Positions 1 through 6,170 of a stretch of DNA of 9,226 nt are shown here, one piece after another. The first letter of the stretch is position 1. Every line of letters begins with the position of its first letter. Below the pieces are notes generated by a model. The model was not told the DNA's origin. It was given only the letters and a program-made list of their open reading frames with translations, and made no database searches. Where the stretch lies: assembly GCA_003646585.1 (NCBI GenBank), contig QMLA01000022.1, positions 1 to 9,226 of the forward strand, in the 5' to 3' direction. The position numbers and the translations under genes are program-made. Origin of the DNA: Deltaproteobacteria bacterium (GTDB lineage Bacteria > Desulfobacterota > B13-G15).

Positions 1-207
1 GGCCAGGGAGGCGATCTTTCTGGCGAGAGTGTGGCCGAAAAGGGGGCTTATGGTTGGAGCAGTGAGGTAATCCCCTCCCTTTCCCCTTGGGATTCGGGGT
101 TTCATGTAATAGCCGAACTCGGGATGGTACAGACAGAGCTCCATGAAGCGACAGAAGCTTATGGGTCCCTTCCGCCTTATCTCTTCTGCTATGACCTCCT
201 TAAGCAT
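1..207 (-). CDS. MidA/NDUFAF7-type class I SAM-dependent methyltransferase, N-terminal fragment
   Basis: This is the first 69 residues of a gene that runs off the left edge. Read on the minus strand it starts at ATG 207-205, whose bases lie inside the last codons of the cyclophilin-like gene (8-base overlap), so translation is probably coupled. Residues 14-30 (GPISFCRFMELCLYHPE), then FGYYM at 31-35, GGDYLTAP at 44-51 and SPLFG at 54-58 match the N-terminal signature of the COG1565 / Methyltransf_28 family. The mitochondrial member, NDUFAF7 (MidA), methylates an arginine of complex I subunit NDUFS2. Substrates of the bacterial members are not well established. The SAM-binding core lies outside the window, so the methyltransferase assignment rests on the N-terminal signature alone. 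Family assignment is strong; substrate is unknown. Confidence 0.85.
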   Translation of the reverse strand, partial: MLKEVIAEEIRRKGPISFCRFMELCLYHPEFGYYMKPRIPRGKGGDYLTAPTISPLFGHTLARKIASLA

Positions 208-571
208 CGAGGGGCTCGATCCTTAACTTTCTCTGCCCCCTTGCCACCCTTAAGGCCTCTGCCCCCTCGATCCTCCCCACCAGATTCACCTCGCTTGCCG
301 GGACCGGATCCCCGCTCCTGCTCAGGGGGGTAGGGCCGAAGAATATGGCCAAGGCGTGCCCCGGTGGCCAGTAGCCGAGGTCGCCCACCTTGACTTCCCT
401 TGTGGCGGTCTCATCGAGGGGCCACCGAAGGGGTATCTCGAAGTAAAATTCGTCGCCCCACTCCCTCACCTCGGCCTCAAGGGGAAGGAGCTTGAAGATC
501 TCCCTGGCACAGGGGGTATCGAAAAGCTCGCCCTCAAGGACGATATCCCCCACTGTCACCTTTATCCTCAT
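200..571 (-). CDS. Cyclophilin-like fold protein (TM1367-type, Cyclophil_like family)
   Basis: This 123-residue protein matches the small bacterial and archaeal family with a minimal cyclophilin-like beta barrel (Pfam Cyclophil_like; structural example TM1367). Visible family features are LFDTPCA at 17-22, FKLLPLEA at 26-33, WGDEFYFEIP at 38-47, VGDLGYWPPGHAL at 62-74, FFGPTP at 77-82 and VGRIEG at 98-103. There is no signal peptide, so it should be cytoplasmic. Whether such proteins have prolyl isomerase activity is unproven, and the human cyclophilin active-site arginine pattern is not obvious here. The ATG start at 571-569 follows a strong purine-rich ribosome-binding site (GGAGGGGGAAG) lying inside the end of nfo, with a 38-base overlap. 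The end overlaps the methyltransferase start by 8 bases. Its operon neighbours do not reveal its role. Confidence 0.85.
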   Translation of the reverse strand: MRIKVTVGDIVLEGELFDTPCAREIFKLLPLEAEVREWGDEFYFEIPLRWPLDETATREVKVGDLGYWPPGHALAIFFGPTPLSRSGDPVPASEVNLVGRIEGAEALRVARGQRKLRIEPLDA

Positions 572-1415
572 CTTCCCCCTCCAACGACCTCAGGATCCTG
601 AGGTTGACCTCGTCCCAATCCTCTCCCTCAGGGGTCACCCCCTTTGGGGTCTCGATGATGAAGGGCAGCTCTTTCAAGCGCTCGTCTTGAAGCAGCCACC
701 TGAAGGGTTCGGGTCCCAGTTTGCCAAATCCTATGTGTTCGTGCCTGTCCCTTCCTGATCCCCGTGGGGCTTTGGAGTCATTGAGATGGACTACCTTGAG
801 TTTTTCGAGACCGATGAGGTCATCCAGCTCCTTTAGGGTCTCCTCATACCCCCTCGGATCGGCGATGTCATAACCCGCAACCCATAGATGGCAGGTATCG
901 ATGCATATGCCGACCTTTTGCTCCTCCTCCAGCATCTCCAGGATCCTCGCGAAGTTTTCAAACCTCGATCCGATTCCCCTGGCGGTGGTCTCAAGGAGGA
1001 CCATTACCCCTTGGAGGTCCTGAAGCAGAAGGTTCAGGGCCCTTGCGATCCTGTAAAGGCCTTCCTGTTCCCCCGTACCGGTGGGGGAACCGGGGTGGAG
1101 GACATAGTAAGGGATGCCGAGGGCCTGTGTCCGGAGCAGTTCTTCCCTCAAGGCCTCAATGCTCCTTTCGTAAAGGGAGGGGTTGGGGGAGGCGATGTTT
1201 ATCAGGTAACTGCAGTGGGCTATGAGGGGTTCGAGGCCCAACCGGTCCTTGAGCATCAGGAATTCCCCCCTCTCTCCATCATCGAGGACCCTGCTCCTCC
1301 AGGAGCGGGCATTCTTGAGGAAAAACTGCACGGTGTTACAGCCCAAGGTCCTTCCCCTTTCAAGGGCCCTGGGCAATCCCCCGGAGATGGACATGTGGGC
1401 TCCGAGCCTCCTCAC
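534..1415 (-). CDS. nfo: Endonuclease IV (AP endonuclease, deoxyribonuclease IV)
   Basis: This 293-residue protein is a TIM-barrel AP endonuclease that cuts 5' to abasic sites in base excision repair. All nine metal ligands of the family's trinuclear zinc site appear in order: H67 (AHCSY), H107 (VLHPGS), E142 (LLETTARG), D173 and H176 (CIDTCH), H210 (VVHLNDSK), D223 and H225 (DRHEH), and E255 (FIIETP). The N-terminus MRRLGAHMSISGG aligns with the usual family start, which supports the GTG start at 1415-1413. That start forms a GTGA overlap with the phosphohexomutase stop and is preceded by a GAGGAG ribosome-binding site. The last 14 or so residues (acidic, glycine-rich) fall mainly where the cyclophilin-like gene overlaps and are probably not part of the barrel. 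The enzyme looks complete and active. Confidence 0.96.
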   Translation of the reverse strand: MRRLGAHMSISGGLPRALERGRTLGCNTVQFFLKNARSWRSRVLDDGERGEFLMLKDRLGLEPLIAHCSYLINIASPNPSLYERSIEALREELLRTQALGIPYYVLHPGSPTGTGEQEGLYRIARALNLLLQDLQGVMVLLETTARGIGSRFENFARILEMLEEEQKVGICIDTCHLWVAGYDIADPRGYEETLKELDDLIGLEKLKVVHLNDSKAPRGSGRDRHEHIGFGKLGPEPFRWLLQDERLKELPFIIETPKGVTPEGEDWDEVNLRILRSLEGEDEDKGDSGGYRP

Positions 1416-2773
1416 CCGAGCTCCTCAACGGCCTCCTTGAGCAATCCCTCCACCAGGGAGCGGATCTCCTTAAGCCTTTGGGGGCTTTGGGCCTCGAACC
1501 TCAGGACGAGCACAGGCTGGGTGTTTGAGGCCCTTACCAACCCCCAGCCATCGGCGAACTTCAGCCTGATCCCGTCGATGTCCACAAAGTCGTACTTCCC
1601 CTTCACCTTCTCCTTGAGCCTTTCGACCACCTCGAACTTCACCTCGTCGGGACAATCGACCCGGATCTCGGGGGTTGCATAGGTTGGGGGGATACCCCTC
1701 AAGAGTTCTGAGAGCCGTTCGGAGGTCTTCCCCAGGACCTCCAGGAGCCTTGCGGAGGCATAGATGGCGTCATCGAATCCGAAGTACCTGTCGGCGAAGA
1801 ACATATGCCCTGACATCTCCCCGGCCAGAAGGGCCCCTTCCTTCCTCATCTTGTCCTTTATCAGGGAATGGCCCGTCTTCCACATGATCGCCTTCCCGCC
1901 CAGGCGCTCTATCTCATCGAAGAGCACCTGAGAGCACTTCACCTCGGCGATAAATATTCCCCCTTTTCTCCGGGATAGGATATCGCGGGCGAAGATCAGC
2001 ATGAGCTTGTCGCCCCAGATGATCCTGCCTTCTTCGTCCACAACCCCGATTCTGTCCCCATCGCCATCGTAACCTATCCCCAGATCTGCCCCCAGTTGCC
2101 TCACCTTCTGGATCAGGTCCTTTAGGTTTTCCTCCACGGTTGGATCCGGATGGTGATTGGGGAAGCGGCCATCGGGCTCGCAGTAAAGGCCGTGGACCTC
2201 ACAGCCCAGCTCCCTCATGATCGGGAGGGCCACAACCCCCGCTGTGCCGTTTCCCGCATCTATGACCACCTTGAGGGATCTCCTGACCTTTATGTCCTGC
2301 AGGATGAATCTGCGGTAGTCTTCGAAGATATCGTATTCGGAAAGCTGCCCCTTCCCCTTAACGTAGTTGCCTCCTTCGGCGATCTCGCGGATCCTCTGGA
2401 TCTCGGGCCCGTAGATGGCGTCCTTCCCCACGCAGATCTTGAAGCCGTTGAACTCAGGGGGATTATGGCTGGCAGTGATCATTATCCCCCCCTCCATCCC
2501 CAGCTTGACGATGGAGAAGTACAGAAGGGGCGTGGGGGTCATGCCGAGATCTGTCACTTCAAGGCCGGTCTGAAGCAGCCCCTCAAGAAGCGCTTCGCGG
2601 AAAGGGGCGGAGCTTAAACGGCAATCCCTGGCCAGGGTTATCCGCTTCACCCCCCTCTGGTGGTAATAGGTGCCAATGGCCAGGCCCAGCTCCCGCACGT
2701 TCTGGGGGGTGAGGTCTTCTCCCTCCACCCCCCTGATGTCGTATTCCCTGAAGATCTTCGGGTTAAACTTCAT
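1412..2773 (-). CDS. Phosphomannomutase/phosphoglucomutase (alpha-D-phosphohexomutase family)
   Basis: This 453-residue enzyme interconverts hexose 1- and 6-phosphates, feeding nucleotide-sugar synthesis for polysaccharide or LPS. The four family signatures are intact: the phosphoserine loop TASHNPPEFNGFK with S102; the magnesium loop GYDGDGDR with D236, D238 and D240; the sugar-specificity loop GEMSGH at 318-323; and the phosphate-binding loop RASNTQP at 414-420. The GEMSGH loop fits the dual-specificity PMM/PGM group typified by Pseudomonas AlgC, rather than phosphoglucosamine mutase. I leave the symbol blank because algC, manB and cpsG are used inconsistently for this group. The ATG start at 2773-2771 follows GGAGGAGG and overlaps the preceding unknown gene by 11 bases. 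The stop overlaps the nfo start by 4 bases. Confidence 0.95.
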   Translation of the reverse strand: MKFNPKIFREYDIRGVEGEDLTPQNVRELGLAIGTYYHQRGVKRITLARDCRLSSAPFREALLEGLLQTGLEVTDLGMTPTPLLYFSIVKLGMEGGIMITASHNPPEFNGFKICVGKDAIYGPEIQRIREIAEGGNYVKGKGQLSEYDIFEDYRRFILQDIKVRRSLKVVIDAGNGTAGVVALPIMRELGCEVHGLYCEPDGRFPNHHPDPTVEENLKDLIQKVRQLGADLGIGYDGDGDRIGVVDEEGRIIWGDKLMLIFARDILSRRKGGIFIAEVKCSQVLFDEIERLGGKAIMWKTGHSLIKDKMRKEGALLAGEMSGHMFFADRYFGFDDAIYASARLLEVLGKTSERLSELLRGIPPTYATPEIRVDCPDEVKFEVVERLKEKVKGKYDFVDIDGIRLKFADGWGLVRASNTQPVLVLRFEAQSPQRLKEIRSLVEGLLKEAVEELG

Positions 2774-3173
2774 CTGCCTCCTCCCCTTGATCTCGCCTCA
2801 TCTTTTCAATCTTCATCTTCTTCAGGGTCTCTTCAAATCGCCTGAGCAAAAACCTCCTGGGAAAATCGGGATGCTGCAGATATGGAAGGGCATTCTGTTC
2901 GAAGGTAAGGAGGACCTTCCGCCTCTGTTGCTGAAGCTCCTCCTCCCTTACCCCGACCTTGGTGATCTCCCTTAGATAGGTGACCTCATCCCCTAAGGCC
3001 TTTAGGGCCTCCTCGGCAAGGGGATCCTCGAAGGGGATGAGGGATGGGTCCACCTTGACCCTGCCCACGATCTGAATCCTCAGATTCCAGAAGTCGGCCC
3101 AGTAGTTTTCGCTGAGGTCCAGGGCTTCGAGCTCAAGGCCGTTTTTCAAGGTCCATCTCTTCAGCACCCGCAT
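2763..3173 (-). CDS. Unrecognised 136-residue protein between the ArgA-like gene and phosphohexomutase
   Basis: I do not recognise this protein. The N-terminal 45 residues look like paired beta strands (WTLKNGLELEALDLSENY at 7-24, then LRIQIVGRVKVD at 31-42). The rest is strongly charged and probably helical, with a KVGVREEELQQQR stretch at 72-84 and FPRRFLLRRFEETLKKMK at 104-121. It has no signal peptide, membrane segment, cysteine cluster or nucleotide-binding motif. The ATG start at 3173-3171 has a good GGAGG ribosome-binding site three bases upstream and lies 41 bases inside the ArgA-like gene; the end overlaps the phosphohexomutase by 11 bases. Good initiation signals at both ends and codon use like its neighbours argue that it is a real, coupled operon member. 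A small cytoplasmic protein is all that can be inferred. Confidence 0.8.
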   Translation of the reverse strand: MRVLKRWTLKNGLELEALDLSENYWADFWNLRIQIVGRVKVDPSLIPFEDPLAEEALKALGDEVTYLREITKVGVREEELQQQRRKVLLTFEQNALPYLQHPDFPRRFLLRRFEETLKKMKIEKMRRDQGEEADEV

Positions 3174-3627
3174 CGTCCTCCAGGGGAAGCAGCATGGCCA
3201 CTTCGTCGCATTTGGGGAACTTGATGCACCTCAGGCAGTCCCCCCATATCTTGTGGGGCAAGATGGCCTTGTCGACAATCCGGAAGCCGAACCTCTCAAA
3301 ATAACGGGGGATATAGGTGAGGAGGAAGACGCGCTTGACCCCGAGTTCCCTCGCCTCCTTTAAGGCCATCCTGACGAGGGCAGACCCCTGTCCCTTACCC
3401 CTGTATGGTTCCCGAACCGCCAGCGACCTTATTTCGGCCAGGTCCTCCCAGCAGATATGAAGGGCACATACCCCCTGGATTTCCCCATTCTCCTCGTAAA
3501 CGAAAAAATCCCTCAGGTTGTCGTAGATTTCTCCCAGCGACCGCGGTAAAAGAAGCCCCTTTTGCGCATAGAGATTCACGAGCTCCTGGATCCGCACGGC
3601 ATCCCCCACCCTGGCCTTCCTTATCAT
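3133..3627 (-). CDS. argA: Short GNAT N-acetyltransferase, probable N-acetylglutamate synthase
   Basis: This 164-residue single-domain GNAT protein resembles the short ArgA-like acetyltransferases (COG1246) that make N-acetylglutamate, the first step of arginine synthesis, in bacteria lacking the long kinase-fused ArgA. The N-terminus MIRKARVGDAVRIQELVNLYA is typical. VCALHICWEDLAEIRSLAV at 53-71 forms the central strands, and RGKGQG at 76-81 is the acetyl-CoA pyrophosphate loop. YFERFGF at 109-115 and LPHKIWGDCLRC at 123-134 follow. Three cysteines (C131, C134, C140) sit in the distinctive tail. The reading frame is open upstream into recN, but the ATG at 3627-3625 is chosen because it matches the family start, forms an ATGA overlap with the recN stop and follows GGAGG. 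The acetyltransferase fold is certain; glutamate as substrate is inferred from family resemblance. Confidence 0.85.
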   Translation of the reverse strand: MIRKARVGDAVRIQELVNLYAQKGLLLPRSLGEIYDNLRDFFVYEENGEIQGVCALHICWEDLAEIRSLAVREPYRGKGQGSALVRMALKEARELGVKRVFLLTYIPRYFERFGFRIVDKAILPHKIWGDCLRCIKFPKCDEVAMLLPLEDDAGAEEMDLEKRP

Positions 3628-5246
3628 TCCTCCAGAAGTTCCTCGGCCTGCCGCAGGGTGGTCTCCGTTATGGAATCCCCGGCCAGCATCCTGGCTATCT
3701 CCCACTTCCTCTCCTCCCCCTTTACGACCTCCACTTTGACCCTGGTCCTCCCCCCCACCACCTCCTTTCTGACCCGCAGATGGTGATGGGCCCTGGCAGC
3801 GATCTGGGGAAGATGGGTCACACAGAGAAGTTGATGCCTTTTGGCTAGCCCCTGAAGCCTCCTGCCCACTATCTGGGCCGTTATCCCCCCTATGCCGGCA
3901 TCGATCTCATCGAAGATCAACACCTTGGTCTCCTCCCCCAGCGAAAGTTCCCTCAAGGCCAGCATGGTCCGCGACAGTTCACCTCCCGATGCTATGGCCG
4001 AAAGGGGCCTCGGCTCCTCCCCCGGATTCGCCGAAAAAAAGAATTCACCCTCCTCTGCTCCAAAGGGACCAAGTTGCATTCCCTCGAGCTGAATCCCCTC
4101 ACCCTGGGGCTCCTGAAAGGAGAAGGTGAAGGTGACATGGGGCATGCCGAGCTCCCTCAAGGCCTCCTGCATCCTCTCGGAGAGCCTTTCGGCTGCCTCA
4201 AGGCGCCCCCTGGTGAGCTCCTCAGCCCTTGCCCTCAATTGCTGAAGCAGCTCCCTTTGCTTTTCCTCCAGTTTCCTTATCCTCTCTTGGAGGCCCTCAA
4301 GGGCCTCAAGCTCGTCCCGGAGGGAGCGGAGGACCCCTACAAGCTCCCGGAGGTCCGCGACACCATATTTGTCCTTGAGCCTCTGCAGGCTGTAGAGGCG
4401 CGACTCTATCCTGTCCAGCTCCATCGGATCGTGATCCAGCTCGGAGCAGTACTTCTCCACCTCGAAGGACAGATCCTGCAGGAGGACCTCGGCCTCTGCC
4501 AGACTTTTGCTCCACCCCTCAAAGGTCCTGTCAAGCCCTTCCACCTTAGCCAGCTCCCTCAGCCCCTCCGAGACACCCTTCAGGGCACCGTCCAGGAAAT
4601 CCTTGAGCGAGGAGAGGGTTTCCAGGACCTTGTGGTACTGCAAAAGGAGGCCCCTTCTTTCCTTGAGCCTCTCTTCCTCCTCGGGGTCCAGATTGGCCTC
4701 CTCCAGCTCCCTTATTTCATACAGCAAAAACTCCCTCCTCCTTTTGGCCTCGGTCCTTTTCCCGTAAAGGTCCCGCAGTTCCCTCTGCAGATCCCTATAG
4801 GCCTCAAAGGCCAGACGGTACTGCTGCCGCTTCTCCCAAAGCCCTGCCCATTGATCCAAAAACTCCAGATGGGATTGTGGGTCCCGCAGCAGGAAATGCT
4901 GATCCTGTCCGTAGATATCCAGAAGCCGCCTGCCCAGGAAGACGAGTTCTGTCAGGGGTACCGCCTTGCCGTCAATGTAGGCCTTGCTCCTTCCCGTTTT
5001 GCCGATGACCCTCTTTAAAACCACCTCCTTCCCACCCCATGAGAAGGTGGCCTCGATTATCCCCTCCCTCTGGCCCGTCCTCAAAAGAACGCTCGATGCC
5101 CTGCCTCCCGCCAGGAGGCCCAGGGCCGTGACCACCATGGACTTCCCCACCCCCGTTTCGCCCGTCAGGACATTGAAACCGGGGTGGAAGGGGATGGTTA
5201 CCTCTTCGATGACCGCAAGGTTTTCTATTCTGAGGGAGACCAGCAA
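3624..5246 (-). CDS. recN: DNA repair protein RecN (SMC-like ATPase)
   Basis: This 540-residue protein is RecN, a cytoplasmic SMC-like ATPase that acts at DNA double-strand breaks with RecA. The N-terminal ATPase half starts MLVSLRIENLAVIEE and holds Walker A GETGVGKS at 29-36, and the RecN-typical YGQDQHFLL lies at 112-120. A charged coiled-coil region covers roughly 135-355 and is broken by a short hinge near 270-300. The C-terminal half has the ABC signature IASGGELSR at 418-426, Walker B KVLIFDEIDAGIGG at 441-454 and the H-loop THLPQIA at 477-483. Length is near the usual 550. The start codon is TTG at 5246-5244, supported by the family N-terminus and by a GGAGG six bases upstream. It overlaps nadK by 22 bases, and its stop forms an ATGA overlap with the acetyltransferase. 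Confidence 0.97.
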   Translation of the reverse strand: MLVSLRIENLAVIEEVTIPFHPGFNVLTGETGVGKSMVVTALGLLAGGRASSVLLRTGQREGIIEATFSWGGKEVVLKRVIGKTGRSKAYIDGKAVPLTELVFLGRRLLDIYGQDQHFLLRDPQSHLEFLDQWAGLWEKRQQYRLAFEAYRDLQRELRDLYGKRTEAKRRREFLLYEIRELEEANLDPEEEERLKERRGLLLQYHKVLETLSSLKDFLDGALKGVSEGLRELAKVEGLDRTFEGWSKSLAEAEVLLQDLSFEVEKYCSELDHDPMELDRIESRLYSLQRLKDKYGVADLRELVGVLRSLRDELEALEGLQERIRKLEEKQRELLQQLRARAEELTRGRLEAAERLSERMQEALRELGMPHVTFTFSFQEPQGEGIQLEGMQLGPFGAEEGEFFFSANPGEEPRPLSAIASGGELSRTMLALRELSLGEETKVLIFDEIDAGIGGITAQIVGRRLQGLAKRHQLLCVTHLPQIAARAHHHLRVRKEVVGGRTRVKVEVVKGEERKWEIARMLAGDSITETTLRQAEELLEE

Positions 5247-6109
5247 GGACCGCCTCCGCCCGAAGTCAGGAGATCACCTCCCCATTTGAGCTTGGTCCGC
5301 AACAGATCGAAATAGCTCCTGAAGGGGCACTTTACCAGCCGGACCTCCCCGGGGGCCTTGGAGACCTCCACCGTAACCCCTTGGGGTAACCGAAATCCCG
5401 CCTGTCCGTCCAAGGTCAGGTAAACGTCCTCCTCCTTTGAGGTGTGAAAGAGGGAAATTACCGATTCTTCGGGAACCAGAAGGGGGCGATTGGTCAGGGT
5501 GTGGGGGCAGATGGGGACGATGACTATGGCCGGAAGGCTGGGATGTACGATGGGTCCTCCTGCTGCAAGACAATAGGCGGTGGAGCCGGTGGGAGTGGAT
5601 ACGATGAGCCCATCACCCCTGAAGGTGGTGAGATAGGTGCCGTCGACCTTGGCGGTTATGGTGATTATGCGGGCCAAGGCCCCCTTGTTGATCACCACGT
5701 CGTTAAGGACCGTGAATTCCCGCCCGGGAAGGGACTCCACCTTGACCCTCAGCAGGATCCTCCTTTCTATTTCGAACTCTCCCCTCAGTATCCTCTCCAT
5801 GACCAGAAAGAGCTCCTCGCGCGAGAGGGCCGTCAGGAACCCGAGGCCTCCCAGGTTGACCCCCAGGATGGGGACCCGGGAACCGGCCAGCATCCTGGAT
5901 GCCGCAAGCATCGTCCCATCGCCCCCCAGGACCACCACGAGATCCAGCTCATTCCTGAACCCTTCGGGAGGAAGGCCCTTGATCTCCTCTGCAATCCCTT
6001 CCTCGGCGAAGACCTCGATCCCCCGCGAGCTCAACCAGAGGGCGAGATCCCTCAGGACCTCGAGGGCCTCGGGGCGATTCTTTTTCACGTAGATCCCGAT
6101 CCGTTTCAC
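5225..6109 (-). CDS. nadK: NAD kinase
   Basis: This 294-residue enzyme phosphorylates NAD to NADP using ATP or polyphosphate. The diagnostic motifs are present: LGGDGTML at 61-68 with the key D64, VNLGGLGFL at 84-92, LND at 135-137, GDGLIVSTPTGSTAY at 165-179, and LDGQ at 233-236. The start is GTG at 6109-6107. The frame has a stop a few codons upstream, and KRIGIYVKK is a typical family N-terminus. No Shine-Dalgarno sequence is visible before it, unlike the other genes here. It is the first gene of the leftward operon. Its last 16 or so residues are glycine- and serine-rich (SGGGGPCWSPSE) and coincide with the ribosome-binding site and start of recN, so this tail was probably shaped by the overlap rather than by NadK function. 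Confidence 0.96.
   Translation of the reverse strand: MKRIGIYVKKNRPEALEVLRDLALWLSSRGIEVFAEEGIAEEIKGLPPEGFRNELDLVVVLGGDGTMLAASRMLAGSRVPILGVNLGGLGFLTALSREELFLVMERILRGEFEIERRILLRVKVESLPGREFTVLNDVVINKGALARIITITAKVDGTYLTTFRGDGLIVSTPTGSTAYCLAAGGPIVHPSLPAIVIVPICPHTLTNRPLLVPEESVISLFHTSKEEDVYLTLDGQAGFRLPQGVTVEVSKAPGEVRLVKCPFRSYFDLLRTKLKWGGDLLTSGGGGPCWSPSE
5253..5257 (-). promoter_or_regulatory. Ribosome-binding site setting the recN TTG start
   Basis: On the minus strand GGAGG at 5257-5253 lies six bases before TTG at 5246-5244. It supports TTG as the start of recN, because translation from there gives the canonical RecN N-terminus. The site lies inside the last codons of nadK. Confidence 0.7.
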
Positions 6110-6145
6110 GTCGAAAAGATATCACGTTGCCTTTTCAAGGGGCAA
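6110..6145 (-). promoter_or_regulatory. Possible leaderless promoter for the nadK operon
   Basis: Read leftward, TTGCCC (6145-6140) and TATCTT (6121-6116) form a sigma-70-like pair with an 18-base spacer. TATCTT ends six bases before the nadK GTG, so transcription would begin at or next to the start codon. That agrees with the missing ribosome-binding site. The match is moderate and was judged by eye. Confidence 0.3.
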
Positions 6146-6150
6146 GGCAA
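6127..6150. repeat. Perfect 7-bp inverted repeat in the divergent nadK/miaA gap
   Basis: TTGCCTT at 6127-6133 and AAGGCAA at 6144-6150 are exact reverse complements separated by ten bases. The dyad fills the middle of the only intergenic gap in the window and overlaps the proposed nadK -35 region. It could be an operator affecting both directions, but a chance dyad cannot be excluded. No poly-T tract follows on either strand, so it is not a typical terminator. Confidence 0.45.
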
Positions 6151-6170
6151 GTGCTAAAAGAAGAAGGCCC

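Noticed and set aside
1070..1100. Overlapping short dyads around ACCGGT in nfo
   Set aside because: Several alternative 5-bp pairings within codons of the conserved HPGSPTGTG region; no strong single stem.
888..1682. Plus-strand open frame opposite nfo and the phosphohexomutase
   Set aside because: It crosses two well-supported genes antisense, shows biased composition and no motif; it is an antisense shadow.
2991..3007. Inverted repeat CCCTAA-GGCCT-TTAGGG
   Set aside because: Six-base arms inside the unknown gene, with no U tract and no nearby start or stop codon; expected by chance at this frequency.
3628..3705. In-frame upstream extension of the acetyltransferase (26 extra residues)
   Set aside because: The extension lies wholly inside recN, is not family-like (QDAGRGFHNGDHPAAGRG), and the ATG at 3627 has a ribosome-binding site and the canonical N-terminus.
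4074..5018. Long open frame on the plus strand opposite recN (314 codons)
   Set aside because: It mirrors the high-GC recN gene on the other strand, shows leucine/proline-rich low-complexity translation and no family resemblance, while recN is certain.
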